DNA of 64,000 nucleotides, from positions 434,001-498,000 of the forward strand of contig NZ_CP177240.1 of NCBI RefSeq assembly GCF_046773475.1, written 5' to 3'. Numbering within the stretch: the first letter of the stretch is position 1; each line of letters begins with the position of its first letter. A program made the translations under genes and the position numbers. Source of the stretch: Nitratireductor aquimarinus. Lineage in GTDB: Bacteria; Pseudomonadota; Alphaproteobacteria; Rhizobiales; Rhizobiaceae. The notes beneath the pieces were generated by a model. It had not been told where the DNA came from. It ran no database searches and was given only the letters and a program-made list of their open reading frames with translations. Positions 19,082 to 27,957 of the stretch are shown here, one piece after another.

Positions 19082-20197
19082 ATGGCCTTTCTCAAGATCG
19101 ACAATCTCAGGAAATCCTTCGGCAAGGTCGATGTGCTCAAGGGCATCGATCTGGAGATCGAGGAAGGCGGGTTTCTGGTTCTCGTCGGCCCGTCCGGCTG
19201 CGGCAAGTCCACCCTGCTCAACACCATTGCCGGGCTCGAGCCCATCACCAGCGGTTCGATCAGCATCAATGGCAAGGTGGTCAACGACCTGCACCCCTCG
19301 CAGCGCGACATCGCCATGGTGTTCCAGTCCTACGCGCTCTACCCCAACATGACGGTGGCCGAAAACATCGGCTTTGGCATGGAAATCCGCGGCGTCCCCA
19401 AGGCGGAGCGCGATGCGGCCATCGCCAAAGTGGCCGAGACGCTGCAGATCGGCGCGCTGCTCAACCGCAAGCCGAGCCAGCTTTCCGGCGGCCAGCGCCA
19501 GCGTGTCGCCATGGGCCGCGCGCTGGTGCGCGATCCGATGGTGTTCCTGTTCGATGAGCCGCTTTCCAATCTCGACGCCAAGCTCCGGGTCGACATGCGC
19601 ACCGAGATCAAGCGCCTGCATCAGCGCATGGGCACCACCATCGTCTATGTCACGCATGACCAGATCGAGGCGATGACGCTGGCCACCAAAATTGCCGTGC
19701 TCAAGGACGGCGTTCTGCAGCAATTCGGCACGCCGGCTGAAATCTACAACACGCCCAACAACCTCTTCGTCGCCGATTTCATGGGCTCGCCTTCCATGAA
19801 CCTCATCCCCGCAAAGGTGAAGGCCAGCGGCGGAGATGTGGCCATCATGATGGAGCGCGACGAGGGCGAGCCACTTGCCCTGCCCTTCGCCGGCGCCAAT
19901 GGCGCGCTTGCCGGACGCGACGGTCAGAACGTGGTGTTCGGCATCCGGCCCGAAGCGCTGACCGATCCGGACAGCGCCGACCGCAATGCGCGCCATGTGA
20001 GCGAACTCGACTGCGACATCGAGGTGATCGAGCCGGCCGGCTCCGACACATTCGCCGTCACGCGGCTCGGTGGCCGTGAGATCGTCGCGCGGCTTCGCGC
20101 CGACGCACCCATTTCGGCCGGGCAGACAGCCCGCCTCGCCTTCAATCTCGACAAGGCGCTGCTGTTCGACCCGGAAACCGAAGCGCGGATCGTTTAA
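19082..20197 (+). CDS. Sugar ABC transporter ATP-binding protein (MsmK/UgpC type)
   Basis: 371 residues. Walker A GPSGCGKST (about 38-46), signature LSGGQRQRVAMGRALVR, Walker B FLFDEPLSNLDAKLR, switch His in VYVTHDQIEAMTLA, then the C-terminal TOBE regulatory domain (FMGSPSMNLIPAKV, FGIRPEAL). This architecture serves the CUT1 carbohydrate transporters and can be shared by several. Three bases after gtsC, so last gene of the operon. Converges with acdS, only five bases between stops. Confidence 0.93.
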   Translation: MAFLKIDNLRKSFGKVDVLKGIDLEIEEGGFLVLVGPSGCGKSTLLNTIAGLEPITSGSISINGKVVNDLHPSQRDIAMVFQSYALYPNMTVAENIGFGMEIRGVPKAERDAAIAKVAETLQIGALLNRKPSQLSGGQRQRVAMGRALVRDPMVFLFDEPLSNLDAKLRVDMRTEIKRLHQRMGTTIVYVTHDQIEAMTLATKIAVLKDGVLQQFGTPAEIYNTPNNLFVADFMGSPSMNLIPAKVKASGGDVAIMMERDEGEPLALPFAGANGALAGRDGQNVVFGIRPEALTDPDSADRNARHVSELDCDIEVIEPAGSDTFAVTRLGGREIVARLRADAPISAGQTARLAFNLDKALLFDPETEARIV

Positions 20198-20202
20198 GAT
20201 GC

Positions 20203-21216
20203 TTATCCGTTGCGGAAGGCGTAGCTGTAGCCATTGATGGCCGGCACGCCGCCCAGATGCGCGTAAAGCACTTTCGAGCCTTCGGGAAAGTAGCCCTTCT
20301 TCACGAGGTCGATCATGCCCTGCATGGATTTGCCCTCATAGACCGGATCGGTGATCATGCCCTCCAGCCGCGCGCAGAGGCGGATCGCCTCCTTCGTTTC
20401 TTCCGAAGGCACGCCATAGGCGGGATACGCATAGTCCTCCACCAGAACCAGATCGTCATCTTCGATCTCACGGCCGAGTTCCACCAGCTTCGCCGTGTTG
20501 CGCGCAATCTCCAGCACCTGGGCGCGCGTCTGGTCCGGTGTGCCCGAGGCGTCGATGCCGATCACATTGCGGGCGCGGCCATCGGCGGCAAACCCGACCA
20601 GCATGCCGGCATGGGTGGAGCCCGTCACCGTGCACACGACAATATAGTCGAAGGTGAAGCCGAGTTCGGCCTCCTGCGCGCGCACCTCTTCGGCAAAGCT
20701 CACATAGCCAAGCCCGCCATATTTGTGCACCGATGCGCCGGCGGGGATCGGATAGGGCCTGCCGCCCTTTGCCTCCACGTCCTTCAGGGCGTCTTCCCAG
20801 CTTTGCCGGATGCCGATGTCGAACCCCTCATCCACCATCTGCACATCCGCGCCCATCACGCGGCTTAAGAGAATGTTGCCCACGCGGTCGTAGACGGCGT
20901 CTTCGTGCGGCACCCAGCTTTCCTGCACCAGCCGGCACTTGAAGCCGATCCGTGCAGCCGTGGCGGCAACCATGCGCGTGTGGTTCGACTGCACACCGCC
21001 GATGGAAACCAGCGTGTCCGCGCCAGAGGCGATGGCGTCGGGCACGATGTACTCCAGCTTGCGCAGCTTGTTGCCGCCGAAGGCGAGGCCCGAATTGCAG
21101 TCCTCCCGTTTTGCATAAAGCGCAACCCCGCCGCCCAGATGCGCCGACAGGCGCTCCAGCTTTTCGATATGGGTGGGACCGAAGGTGAGCGGGTAGCGCT
21201 CGAATTTTTCCAGCAT
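20203..21216 (-). CDS. acdS: 1-aminocyclopropane-1-carboxylate (ACC) deaminase
   Basis: 337 residues from ATG at 21216, the size of authentic ACC deaminases. The PLP lysine is in LAFGGNKLRKLEY (about residue 50). The stretches ERYPLTFGP at the start, KREDCNSGLAFGGNK, CTVTGSTHAGM, and DPVYEGKSM followed by VLYAHLGG keep the Tyr-Glu pair and the Leu that separate ACC deaminase from D-cysteine desulfhydrase. The enzyme opens the ring of ACC, the plant ethylene precursor, to 2-oxobutanoate and ammonia, lowering ethylene in the plant host. The divergent Lrp-type gene at 21362 is its expected activator. Confidence 0.93.
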   Translation of the reverse strand: MLEKFERYPLTFGPTHIEKLERLSAHLGGGVALYAKREDCNSGLAFGGNKLRKLEYIVPDAIASGADTLVSIGGVQSNHTRMVAATAARIGFKCRLVQESWVPHEDAVYDRVGNILLSRVMGADVQMVDEGFDIGIRQSWEDALKDVEAKGGRPYPIPAGASVHKYGGLGYVSFAEEVRAQEAELGFTFDYIVVCTVTGSTHAGMLVGFAADGRARNVIGIDASGTPDQTRAQVLEIARNTAKLVELGREIEDDDLVLVEDYAYPAYGVPSEETKEAIRLCARLEGMITDPVYEGKSMQGMIDLVKKGYFPEGSKVLYAHLGGVPAINGYSYAFRNG

Positions 21217-21339
21217 GGCAGACCTTTCCAGAAGTTGGATCGTGGCGGAAAGGCTAGCCAAAAACGGAAGAAAGGTGCTTCCATAGTTTCACGAGGTTTG
21301 AAGCAGGAAAGCGGCAGAAGTTCCGCCTTATGCTTCAAG

Positions 21340-21354
21340 CCGCAAAAATTGCGG
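21340..21354. promoter_or_regulatory. Lrp-type box CCGCAA-AAA-TTGCGG upstream of acdR
   Basis: Perfect inverted repeat with 6-base arms and a 3-base centre in the 145-base acdS-acdR intergenic region, 8 bases before the acdR start and 123 bases from acdS. Position suggests autoregulation of acdR, and a looped or multimeric complex could reach acdS. Confidence 0.55.
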
Positions 21355-21361
21355 AGGAGAT

Positions 21362-21841
21362 ATGCAAGAACCTTCCATGGGCACAGAGTTGGACCGCACC
21401 GACATGCGCATTCTGCGCCATCTTCAGCGAGACGGGCGGTTGAGCAATGCTGATCTGGCAAAGCGCGTTGGCGTCAGCGCGGCCACCTGCCATCGCCGCA
21501 CCGAGCGGCTGTTCAGGGATGGCTATGTTCGCGGCGTCCACGCCTCAATCGCGCCTGAGCATGTCGGGCGCGGCGCGCTGGTCATGGTCGGTGTGGTGCT
21601 CGACCGTTCAACGCCGGAGAGCTTCTCCGCGTTTGAAGCCGCCATCCGCGAACTGCCCTTCATCCTCGACTGCCATCTGGTCGCCGGGGATTTTGACTAC
21701 TTCCTCAAGATAAGAGTGCGCGACATGGCTGATTTCAACAGGCTGCACGGCAGCCAGCTGATCGCGCTGCCCGGCGTCCGCCAGACCCGCACCTTCTTCG
21801 TGATGAAAGAGGTGGTGGACGGCGCAGCGCTCGATTTCTGA
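21362..21841 (+). CDS. acdR: Lrp/AsnC family regulator of ACC deaminase
   Basis: 159 residues, standard Lrp size. N-terminal helix-turn-helix (LDRTDMRILRHLQRDGRLSNADLAKRVGVSAATCHRRTERL, residues about 10-50) and C-terminal ligand-binding fold (GRGALVMVGVVLDRS...ILDCHLVAGDFDYFLKIRVRDMADFNRL). The head-to-head pairing with acdS is the arrangement known for AcdR in rhizobia and pseudomonads, where it activates acdS in response to ACC. Ribosome-binding site GAGGAGAT. Confidence 0.88.
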   Translation: MQEPSMGTELDRTDMRILRHLQRDGRLSNADLAKRVGVSAATCHRRTERLFRDGYVRGVHASIAPEHVGRGALVMVGVVLDRSTPESFSAFEAAIRELPFILDCHLVAGDFDYFLKIRVRDMADFNRLHGSQLIALPGVRQTRTFFVMKEVVDGAALDF

Positions 21842-21858
21842 GCGCCGCGCCGTCCCCG

Positions 21859-22989
21859 TCATTTCAGCCGCGTCAGAAGTCCCGCCATCAGCTGTGCGCG
21901 TTCGACAAGGCTGTCGATCTGGATGTGTTCGCCAAGCGTGTGCAGGCCCGCGCCGCGCACGCCGATGGAATCGAGCGTCGGTATGCCGAGCGCGCCGGTG
22001 AAATTGCCATCGGAGCCGCCGCCGGCGCTGGCATGGGTCAGGTCGAAGCCGATCTCATCGGCAACGCCGCGCGCGACGTCGTAGACGGCCATGGTTCCGG
22101 CGTCCGGCTCCCAGACGGGGCGGGTCACGCCGCGCGTCACCTCGATCACCACATCGTTCTCCTCGCCCGAAAGCGCGAGCATCCGCTCGATGCCGCGGTC
22201 GAGATCGGCCTGACGCTTGGCCATGGAAAGCACTTCCGCATCGCAGAAGGACGAGACGCAGTTGACCCACTGGCCCGCATGAACCACGCCCACCGAGAAG
22301 GTGCAGTCGTCGCCGGTCATGCTCTCGATTTCGAGTATCTTGCGCGCCATGGCGGTTATGGCCGAACGGCCATCCTTGAGCGCCCAGCCGGCATGGCTCG
22401 GGCGGCCCGACGTTTTCACATTGTAGCGGGCGATGGCGTAGCGGCCGGTCACGGCCCCGCCATCCTCGCGCGCGGGTTCGGGCACCAGAACGATCCTGTT
22501 CTTGCGCGCCTCCATCTCGATCAGCTCGCGTGTCGAAGGCGTGCCCACCTCTTCGTCGGGCGTGAACAGCACCGTGATCGGCAACGGGGTTTCGATGCCG
22601 GCGAGAATGAGCTGTCGGATCGCCTCGATGCTCACATAGTTGCCGCCCTTCATGTCCTGAATGCCGGGGCCGTAGCAGCGGCCATCCTCGATGCGCCAGG
22701 GGTTCTTCTCCAGCGTGCCGATGGGATGAACCGTGTCGAGATGGCCGGAGATCAGAATGCCAGGCTTGCCGAAGTCCCGGTGCGGAAAGCGCGCGCGCAC
22801 CGAACCGCCAAAACCCATGCGGCCGGGAATGCGCTCGATCTCCGCGCCCACAGCGGCAAGCTCATAGGCGGCGAGGTCCATCATGCGGTCCACCGCAGCC
22901 GCGTCGAATGTCGGGCTCTCGCAGAGAATCCAGGGTTTGAGCCCGGCCAGCATGGTGTCCGTGTCGAATGGCAGGTTCTTGAAATTCAT
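21859..22989 (-). CDS. M20 family zinc peptidase, carboxypeptidase G2-like
   Basis: 376 residues from ATG at 22989; an ATG eight codons upstream at 23013 is possible but lacks a ribosome-binding site. Metal motifs: ISGHLDTVHPIGT, YGPGIQDMKGG and FTPDEEVGTPST (catalytic and bridging acids), and HTLGEHI near the C-terminus. Resembles glutamate carboxypeptidase G2 enzymes that remove C-terminal glutamate from N-acyl substrates. Last gene of the operon running from 31199; a palindromic repeat separates it from the M20D gene upstream. Cytoplasmic by absence of a signal peptide. Confidence 0.87.
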   Translation of the reverse strand: MNFKNLPFDTDTMLAGLKPWILCESPTFDAAAVDRMMDLAAYELAAVGAEIERIPGRMGFGGSVRARFPHRDFGKPGILISGHLDTVHPIGTLEKNPWRIEDGRCYGPGIQDMKGGNYVSIEAIRQLILAGIETPLPITVLFTPDEEVGTPSTRELIEMEARKNRIVLVPEPAREDGGAVTGRYAIARYNVKTSGRPSHAGWALKDGRSAITAMARKILEIESMTGDDCTFSVGVVHAGQWVNCVSSFCDAEVLSMAKRQADLDRGIERMLALSGEENDVVIEVTRGVTRPVWEPDAGTMAVYDVARGVADEIGFDLTHASAGGGSDGNFTGALGIPTLDSIGVRGAGLHTLGEHIQIDSLVERAQLMAGLLTRLK

Positions 22990-23019
22990 GGTCTGTATCC
23001 TGAACTGGAGCAATTACGG

Positions 23020-23100
23020 GAAAAGTGGAAACGGGTTTCGTTCGGAATTGCGCAAAAACAATGGGTTGGAGCGTTTTCGCATTTCAGCGAAAACGCTCAT
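23020..23100. repeat. Rhizobiales-type intergenic palindromic repeat
   Basis: Contains GGAATTGCGCAAAAACAATGG and a perfect 12-base-pair stem: GAGCGTTTTCGC (23069-23080) and GCGAAAACGCTC (23087-23098), loop of six. This composition resembles the dispersed palindromes common between genes in Rhizobiales. It lies between two cotranscribed M20 genes and may stabilise or attenuate the message. A related element is at 58045-58130. Confidence 0.6.
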
Positions 23101-23109
23101 ATGGCTGGC

Positions 23110-24273
23110 TCAGAGCGGAAGGCGCTTTTCGACGATGCGGGCCATGATGCTCGCACCCACGGGCAGAATCCCGTCATCGAGAATGAAACCCGGATTGTGA
23201 ACGGGGATCGAGCCCTTGTGGCCAAGCGTGCAATAGGCCCCGGGAACCGCTTTCAGCATGTCGGCGAAATCCTCGCTGCCCGTGACCAGCTCCCTGGTGA
23301 TGGTCGCGTTGTCCTGGCCGACAATCTCGGCCGCCGCTTCCCGATAGGCTTCGGAAAGGTCGGCGTCGTTCATCAGTACATCGAAGACGGGGCGCAGGTC
23401 CGGAACGATTTCCACGTCGTAGCTCGTGGCAAAACCGGCGCAGAGCTTTTCCACCCGCTCATGGATCAGGTCGCGCACCTCGTCGGAGAAATAGCGGATG
23501 GTGCCCGAGATCACCGCCTTGTCCGGCACCACATTATAGGCCGAGCCGGAATGGATCTGCGTGACCGAGAGCACGGCGGGCTGCGTCGGCTGCACATTGC
23601 GGCTGACGATGGATTGCAGGCTCTGCACCAGCGCCGTGGCAATGACGATGGGATCGCGTGCATGATGGGGCATCGCGCCATGGCTGCCGACGCCGTTGAT
23701 GGTGATGTCGAAGAAGGTCGCGCCGGCCATCGCCGGTCCCGGCTTGACGCCGAATTTGTTCGGCTCCGCGAGCGGGTTGTTGTGCATGCCATAGACTTCG
23801 TCGCAGGGAAACTTGTCGAACAGCCCGTCGGCCAACATGGCGCGCGCGCCGCCAAGCCCCTCCTCCGCCGGCTGGAAGATCATGATCGCACGGCCGGCAA
23901 AGTCGCGCGTTTCAGCCAGATAGCGCGCCGCGCCCAAAAGCATGGTGGTGTGGCTGTCATGCCCGCAGCCATGAAACGCGCCGGGGTTTTTCGAGGCGTA
24001 GGGAAGATTGGTCAGCTCATCCATGGGAAGCGCATCCATGTCGGCACGCAGGCCAATGGTGCGGTCGCCTTCCTTCTTGCCCTTGATGACGCCGATAACC
24101 CCGGTCTTGCCGAGCCCGGTGTGAACTTCGTCCACGCCCCACTTCTTCAAAAGCTCCGCCACGATGCCCGATGTGCGGACTTCCTCGAAGCCGATTTCGG
24201 GGTGCTGGTGGAAGTCGCGGCGGATCTCCGTCAGCTCATCTGAGTAATCAGCGATTTTCGGCAAAACGGGCAT
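23110..24273 (-). CDS. M20D amidohydrolase (hippurate hydrolase/aminoacylase type)
   Basis: 387 residues. M20D signatures: RRDFHQHPEIGFEE near residue 20, GLRADMDALPMDE, HGCGHDSHTTMLLGAA (metal ligands), FQPAEEGLGGARAM (catalytic Glu) and the SHGAMPH dimerisation-domain segment. Hydrolyses N-acyl amino acids or related amides in the cytoplasm. It follows the fused ATPase of the transporter operon by 27 bases, so it probably acts on what that transporter imports. Confidence 0.88.
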   Translation of the reverse strand: MPVLPKIADYSDELTEIRRDFHQHPEIGFEEVRTSGIVAELLKKWGVDEVHTGLGKTGVIGVIKGKKEGDRTIGLRADMDALPMDELTNLPYASKNPGAFHGCGHDSHTTMLLGAARYLAETRDFAGRAIMIFQPAEEGLGGARAMLADGLFDKFPCDEVYGMHNNPLAEPNKFGVKPGPAMAGATFFDITINGVGSHGAMPHHARDPIVIATALVQSLQSIVSRNVQPTQPAVLSVTQIHSGSAYNVVPDKAVISGTIRYFSDEVRDLIHERVEKLCAGFATSYDVEIVPDLRPVFDVLMNDADLSEAYREAAAEIVGQDNATITRELVTGSEDFADMLKAVPGAYCTLGHKGSIPVHNPGFILDDGILPVGASIMARIVEKRLPL

Positions 24274-24300
24274 TTTTTCTCCAAACTGACGCTTTTCACG

Positions 24301-25962
24301 TCAAACGGTCTGCAATTCTCTGAAATTGGCGAAATCCCACTGACGCCCGGGTGCTGCCTCGATCAGCGCGCGGGTGTAGGCGTGTCTGGGGGCGGAAAGC
24401 ACATTGGCGGCGCTGTCATGTTCGACCACGCGCCCATGCTGCATCACAACCACCTCGTCGCAGATCTGGGCGGCAACGCGCAGATCGTGGGTGATGAAAA
24501 GAATGGCGATGCCGAGTTTCTGCTGAAGCTCGTCCAGAAGGTCGAGCACCTGCGCCTGAACGGAAACATCGAGCGCGGAAACCGCCTCATCGGCCACCAG
24601 CACATCCGGCTCCATGGCAATGGCGCGCGCGATGGCGACGCGCTGGCGCTGCCCGCCGGAAAACTGGTGCGGATAGCGGTCGATGGCGTCATCGGGCAGA
24701 CCAACGAGTTTCAGGAGTTCACGCGCCCGCGAAAGTGCTGCCTTGCGCTCCGTTCCCATATTGAGCGGTCCCTCGACGAGGCTGCGCCCGATGGTCCATC
24801 GCGGGTTCAGCGAGCGGAAGGGATCCTGAAAGACGATCTGGATGTGACGGCGCAGCGGCTGAAGCGCACGGCGTGAAAGCGTGGCGATCTCATGGTCGGC
24901 AACGCGGATCTCGCCCTCCGTCGGATCGATCAGCCGCATGATGCAGCGCGCGACGGTGGATTTTCCCGAGCCGCTTTCGCCGACAATACCGAGCGTGCGC
25001 CCGCGCGGAATGGCGAAGTTCACATCGGTGGCCGCCTTTGTGGGTTCGCTGCGTTTGAACACGCCATGCGCGCCATAAACCTTCTGCAGCCCGCTTACTG
25101 AGAGAACCGCTTCCCCGCCGGGCGCATCGCGCGCGGCGCGCGGGGTGAGGCTCGGCACGGCCTGAAGAAGCTCGCGCGTGTATTCCTCCTGCGGGTGGCG
25201 CAGCAATTGCTCGACCGGGGCCTGTTCGACGATCTTGCCAAGCTTCATCACGTGAACGGTGTCGGCAATCTCGGCCACCACGCCCATATCATGCGTGATG
25301 AAGAGAACGGCGGTGCCGTGCTTTTCCTGGAGCTCGGCGATGAGGGTCAGGATCTGCTGCTGCGTCGTCACGTCGAGCGCGGTGGTCGGCTCGTCGGCGA
25401 TCAGAAGCTGCGGCTCGAGGATCAGCGCCATGGCGATCATGATGCGCTGGCGCTGGCCGCCGGAAAGCTGGTGCGGATAGGACCGGTAGATGCGTTCGAC
25501 ATCGGGCAGATGCACCTGGTTCATGATGTCGAGCACACGCGCCTTCTTCTCCTTCGCGGAGAGCCTGGTGTGCGTGTTGAGCACTTCCTCGATCTGGTCG
25601 CCAACCCGGATAACCGGGTTAAGCGCAGTCATGGGCTCCTGAAAGATCATCGAGATCTTCTGCGCGCGCATGTCGCGCATCGCCTGCGGGCCAAGATCGA
25701 GCAGGTTCTTGCCTTCAAGCCCGATCCGCCCGCCGGTGGCTACAAGCGCGCCCTTGGGCAAAAGCCCCATGACGGAGAGCGATGTGACCGATTTTCCCGA
25801 ACCGGACTCCCCGACAAGACAGACCGTCTCGCCCTGCCGGATTTTCAGCGACACATGGTCGAGAACGGGCGCCGCCGTTTCGTTTCCGGCAAGGCGGACC
25901 GTCAGTTCCTCGATCTCCAGAACATTCGGCGCGTCATCGAAATTGCGGGTCTTGAATTTCAT
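24301..25962 (-). CDS. Peptide-type ABC transporter, fused double ATP-binding protein
   Basis: 553 residues from ATG at 25962, two bases after the DppC-like stop with GAGGGG ribosome-binding site; upstream in-frame sequence overlaps the permease gene and is spurious. Two ABC domains: Walker A GESGSGKS at 51-58 and 328-335, LSGGQRQR near 167 and FSGGQRQR in the second half, Walker B LLIADEP and VLVADEA. Energises the permeases at 25965-27790. Similar in design to 2173-3795 but not a close duplicate. Confidence 0.93.
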   Translation of the reverse strand: MKFKTRNFDDAPNVLEIEELTVRLAGNETAAPVLDHVSLKIRQGETVCLVGESGSGKSVTSLSVMGLLPKGALVATGGRIGLEGKNLLDLGPQAMRDMRAQKISMIFQEPMTALNPVIRVGDQIEEVLNTHTRLSAKEKKARVLDIMNQVHLPDVERIYRSYPHQLSGGQRQRIMIAMALILEPQLLIADEPTTALDVTTQQQILTLIAELQEKHGTAVLFITHDMGVVAEIADTVHVMKLGKIVEQAPVEQLLRHPQEEYTRELLQAVPSLTPRAARDAPGGEAVLSVSGLQKVYGAHGVFKRSEPTKAATDVNFAIPRGRTLGIVGESGSGKSTVARCIMRLIDPTEGEIRVADHEIATLSRRALQPLRRHIQIVFQDPFRSLNPRWTIGRSLVEGPLNMGTERKAALSRARELLKLVGLPDDAIDRYPHQFSGGQRQRVAIARAIAMEPDVLVADEAVSALDVSVQAQVLDLLDELQQKLGIAILFITHDLRVAAQICDEVVVMQHGRVVEHDSAANVLSAPRHAYTRALIEAAPGRQWDFANFRELQTV

Positions 25963-25964
25963 GG

Positions 25965-26849
25965 TCACCCCTCCCGCTTCTTGAGACGCGGATCCAGCAT
26001 GTCGCGTGCGGTGTCGCCCAGAAGGTTGATCGACAGAATGCACAGCGAGAGCATCAGGCCCGGCCAGAAGATGAGCGACGGCTTGAGCTGGAAGTAGACA
26101 CGGCCCTCGGCCATGATGTTGCCCCAGGTGGGAATTTCGGTCGAAACACCGGCACCCAGGAAGGACAGGATCGCTTCGGTGAGGATCGCCGATGCGCAGA
26201 TATAGGTGCCCTGCACGATGAGCGGCGCGAGCGTGTTGGGCATGAGATGCTGCCAGAGGATTTTCGGCATGGAGGAGCCGAGTGCGATGGCGGCTTCCAC
26301 ATAGGGTTCTTCGCGCGCCGACAGAACCACCGAGCGCACCAGCCGCACGACACGCGGTATCTCGGGAATGGTGATGGCTCCCATCACCGACCAGATGCTT
26401 GGCCCGTTGAGCGCGACCAGCGCAATGGCGAGCAGAATGGAGGGAATGGCCATCAGGCTGTCCATGATGCGCATGATGATGGCGTCCGCCGTGCGGAAGA
26501 AGCCCGAGACAAGACCGATCAAAAGACCGATGAGCACACTGACGACCGCAGCCGATATGCCGATGAAGAGCGACACGCGGCCTCCGGTGATGACGCGCGA
26601 AAGCACGTCGCGCCCATAGGCATCGGTACCAAGCGGATAGGTCTCGCTCGGCCCTTTGAGCCGCTGGAGCGCATCGATGGCCATGGGATCGTGCGGCACG
26701 ATGAGCGGGGCCAAAAGCGCCAGCATGACGATGATGAAGAGCACGATGGCGGCGATGACCGGCCCGGCGCCGAGACGCCAGCCGCGCGGCAGCGCCATCG
26801 CGCCGAACAGCCATTGCATGCGGGATGCGGGTTGCGGGGAAGCGACCAT
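25965..26849 (-). CDS. Peptide-type ABC transporter permease, DppC-like
   Basis: 294 residues. N-terminal helix VIAAIVLFIIVMLALLAPLI, then YPLGTDAYGRDVLSRVITGG and the EAA loop EEPYVEAAIALGSSMPKILWQHLMPNTLAPLIV. Starts by one-base overlap with the stop of the DppB-like gene (TGATG), so the two are translationally coupled. Confidence 0.93.
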   Translation of the reverse strand: MVASPQPASRMQWLFGAMALPRGWRLGAGPVIAAIVLFIIVMLALLAPLIVPHDPMAIDALQRLKGPSETYPLGTDAYGRDVLSRVITGGRVSLFIGISAAVVSVLIGLLIGLVSGFFRTADAIIMRIMDSLMAIPSILLAIALVALNGPSIWSVMGAITIPEIPRVVRLVRSVVLSAREEPYVEAAIALGSSMPKILWQHLMPNTLAPLIVQGTYICASAILTEAILSFLGAGVSTEIPTWGNIMAEGRVYFQLKPSLIFWPGLMLSLCILSINLLGDTARDMLDPRLKKREG

Positions 26850-27790
26850 CAGTAGCGGATCCTCGGATCGAAGAAGGTGTAGGAGAGATCGATGAGCAGG
26901 TTGATCAGAACGTAGAGACCGCTCGTCAGTAGGATCATGCCCTGAATGACCGGATAGTCGCGCGCCAGAATGGCGTCGACCGTGAGGCGCCCGATGCCGG
27001 GAATGTTGAACACGCTTTCGGTGACCACCACGCCGCCAATCAGAAGCGCAAAGCCGGTGCCGATGATCGTCATGATCGGCACGGCGGCATTGGACAGCGC
27101 GTGGCGGAACAGGACTACGGTTTCCTTCACGCCCTTGGCGCGCGCGGTGCGGATATAGTCTTCACCCAGAACCTCAAGCATGGAGGCGCGGGTCATGCGC
27201 GCGATAAGCGCCACATAGATGGTGGCGAGCGTGAGACAGGGCAGAATGGCGCGGGACAGGAACTTTCCGAAATCCTCCGTTGGCGCGACATAGCCCTGAA
27301 CGGGGAACCAGCGCAGCTCGATCGAGAAGATCTTGATGAAGATGTAGCCGATGACGAAAACCGGGATCGAAAAGCCCAGAACCGAAAAGGTCATGACCGC
27401 GTAGTCGACCCAGGTGCGATGACGCCAGGCGGCGAGCACGCCCATGGGAACGGCGATCAGAACGGAAAGCAGAATGGTCAGGACGGCGATGTTCACCGTT
27501 GGCCAGATGCGCTGGCCGATCATCTGGGTGACCGGTGTGCTGGAAATCAGCGATGTGCCGAGCTCGCCCTGCATGAGAAGGCCGACCCAGGTGATGAACT
27601 GTTCGTGCAGCGGATCGGACAGGCCAAGCGAGGTGCGGATGCGCTCAAGCTGTTCGGGCGTCGCCATGTCGCCGGCGATGATGGCGGCCGGATCGCCCGG
27701 CGTCAGCCGGAGCAGCAGAAAAACGAATATGGCGACGATGACCATGACCGGAATGACGGCCAGAACGCGCCGGAGAATATAGCCTAGCAT
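26849..27790 (-). CDS. Peptide-type ABC transporter permease, DppB-like
   Basis: 313 residues starting MLGYILRRVLAVIPVMVIVAIFVF, with RLTPGDPAAIIAGDMA and the EAA loop EDYIRTARAKGVKETVVLFRHALSNAAVPIM. Channel partner of the DppC-like product. Lies 167 bases downstream of its binding-protein gene, with a hairpin in the gap. Confidence 0.93.
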   Translation of the reverse strand: MLGYILRRVLAVIPVMVIVAIFVFLLLRLTPGDPAAIIAGDMATPEQLERIRTSLGLSDPLHEQFITWVGLLMQGELGTSLISSTPVTQMIGQRIWPTVNIAVLTILLSVLIAVPMGVLAAWRHRTWVDYAVMTFSVLGFSIPVFVIGYIFIKIFSIELRWFPVQGYVAPTEDFGKFLSRAILPCLTLATIYVALIARMTRASMLEVLGEDYIRTARAKGVKETVVLFRHALSNAAVPIMTIIGTGFALLIGGVVVTESVFNIPGIGRLTVDAILARDYPVIQGMILLTSGLYVLINLLIDLSYTFFDPRIRY

Positions 27791-27920
27791 CGGAACGTGA
27801 CGTCCTTTGACCTGTGACGTGCGAAAGGCTGCCGCCTTGCAAAAAAGCGGGGCGCGCGATCCCGATCAGGGAGCGAAAGGGAATCGCGCCGGGCGCATGG
27901 CCCGAATGCCCCGTGAATGA

Positions 27921-27942
27921 CCCCGCCAGACAACCGGCGGGG
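27921..27942 (-). terminator. Attenuator hairpin after the binding-protein gene
   Basis: CCCCGCC (27921-27927) and GGCGGGG (27936-27942) form a 7-base-pair GC stem 15 bases after the binding-protein stop on the minus strand. No clear T-run follows, so partial termination or mRNA protection is more likely than a full stop. Confidence 0.5.
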
Positions 27943-27957
27943 CAGGAGTTCACGCGG

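Noticed and set aside
18170..19996. 608-codon open frame opposite the sugar transporter genes
   Set aside because: Shadow of gtsC and the ATPase gene, no recognisable domain and no ribosome-binding site.
21859..24273. The two M20 genes as a recent duplication
   Set aside because: They belong to different M20 subgroups (carboxypeptidase G2-like and M20D) and share little sequence beyond the metal motifs.
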